Positions 15,413 through 15,476 of a stretch of DNA of 15,476 nucleotides are shown here, piece after piece. The stretch is taken from positions 1 through 15,476 of the forward strand of contig DLHI01000031.1 in assembly GCA_002483135.1 (NCBI GenBank), in the 5' to 3' direction. Origin of the DNA: Hyphomonadaceae bacterium UBA7672. Lineage in GTDB: Bacteria > Pseudomonadota > Alphaproteobacteria > Caulobacterales > Hyphomonadaceae. The notes below the pieces were generated by a model. That model saw nothing but the letters and a program-made list of their open reading frames with translations. It was not told the origin of the DNA and made no database searches. The first letter of the stretch is position 1, and every line of letters begins with the position of its first letter. Made by a program: the position numbers and the translations under genes.

Positions 15413-15476
15413 TTATTCCCGCTCCAGCAGCACCAGCCCCTCATCCGCCATCGGCTTCTGCAACTTCAGCGCATCC
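15413..15476 (-). CDS. C-terminal end of a gene cut by the right edge
   Basis: The last 20 codons and TAA stop of a minus-strand gene: DALKLQKPMADEGLVLLERE. G/C-ending codons and the clean stop support coding. The LQ-P-x2-D-LxLL pattern faintly resembles the end of some SRAP/HMCES-type (YedK) peptidases, but this is too short for an assignment. The stop lies 2 bases from the right copy of the direct repeat. Confidence 0.45.
   Translation of the reverse strand, partial: DALKLQKPMADEGLVLLERE

Overview
The window (15.5 kb, GC-rich apart from one stretch) looks like an alphaproteobacterial chromosome. The reasons are the F-type ATP synthase order atpH-atpA-atpG-atpD, strongly G/C-ending codons, PadR/HAAS and SnoaL-type genes in alphaproteobacterial style, and structured GC-rich repeats. 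A Caulobacterales/Hyphomonadaceae-like source is my guess from general resemblance, not a measured result.

Left region (1-4198, minus strand): an ATP synthase F1 operon reading atpH, atpA, a small lipoprotein gene, atpG and atpD. atpD is cut by the left edge after 289 codons. The lipoprotein gene is unexpected. It sits between atpA and atpG and shares one base with each neighbour through TGATG stop/start overlaps.

Middle-left (4199-9370): a secreted protein of unknown function (+) converges, across a perfect 11-bp hairpin, on a large minus-strand lipoprotein. That protein joins a cysteine-less redoxin-like fold, a CxxCH haem motif, a PHM/DBH-like copper monooxygenase domain with all six expected copper ligands, and two EF-hands. 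Next come an 86-codon conserved-looking small gene (+) and a PadR regulator/HAAS membrane protein operon (-) with an operator-like palindrome in front.

Accessory region (9415-12666): five copies of a roughly 85-bp repeat made of three hairpins. The stems differ in sequence between copies but keep their pairing. One inverted pair of copies brackets a DUF559 endonuclease-like gene. Beside the cluster is an AT-richer two-gene operon, a DUF262 (GmrS/ParB-like) protein and a MAE_28990-type HEPN protein with an Rx4H motif. The two are coupled by an ATGA overlap behind a good sigma-70-type promoter, and are best read as a candidate anti-phage or toxin-like module. A detached 3' end of uvrB (UVR motif) marks its far side.

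Right region (12667-15476, minus strand): two small secreted proteins, a helix-turn-helix protein resembling phage terminase small subunits, a SnoaL/NTF2-like protein, a hypothetical protein, and the last 20 codons of a gene leaving the window. Between them lie a 105-bp inverted-repeat element, a heptamer tandem repeat and a 16-bp direct repeat in a promoter region. No tRNA, rRNA, CRISPR array or complete insertion sequence was seen.
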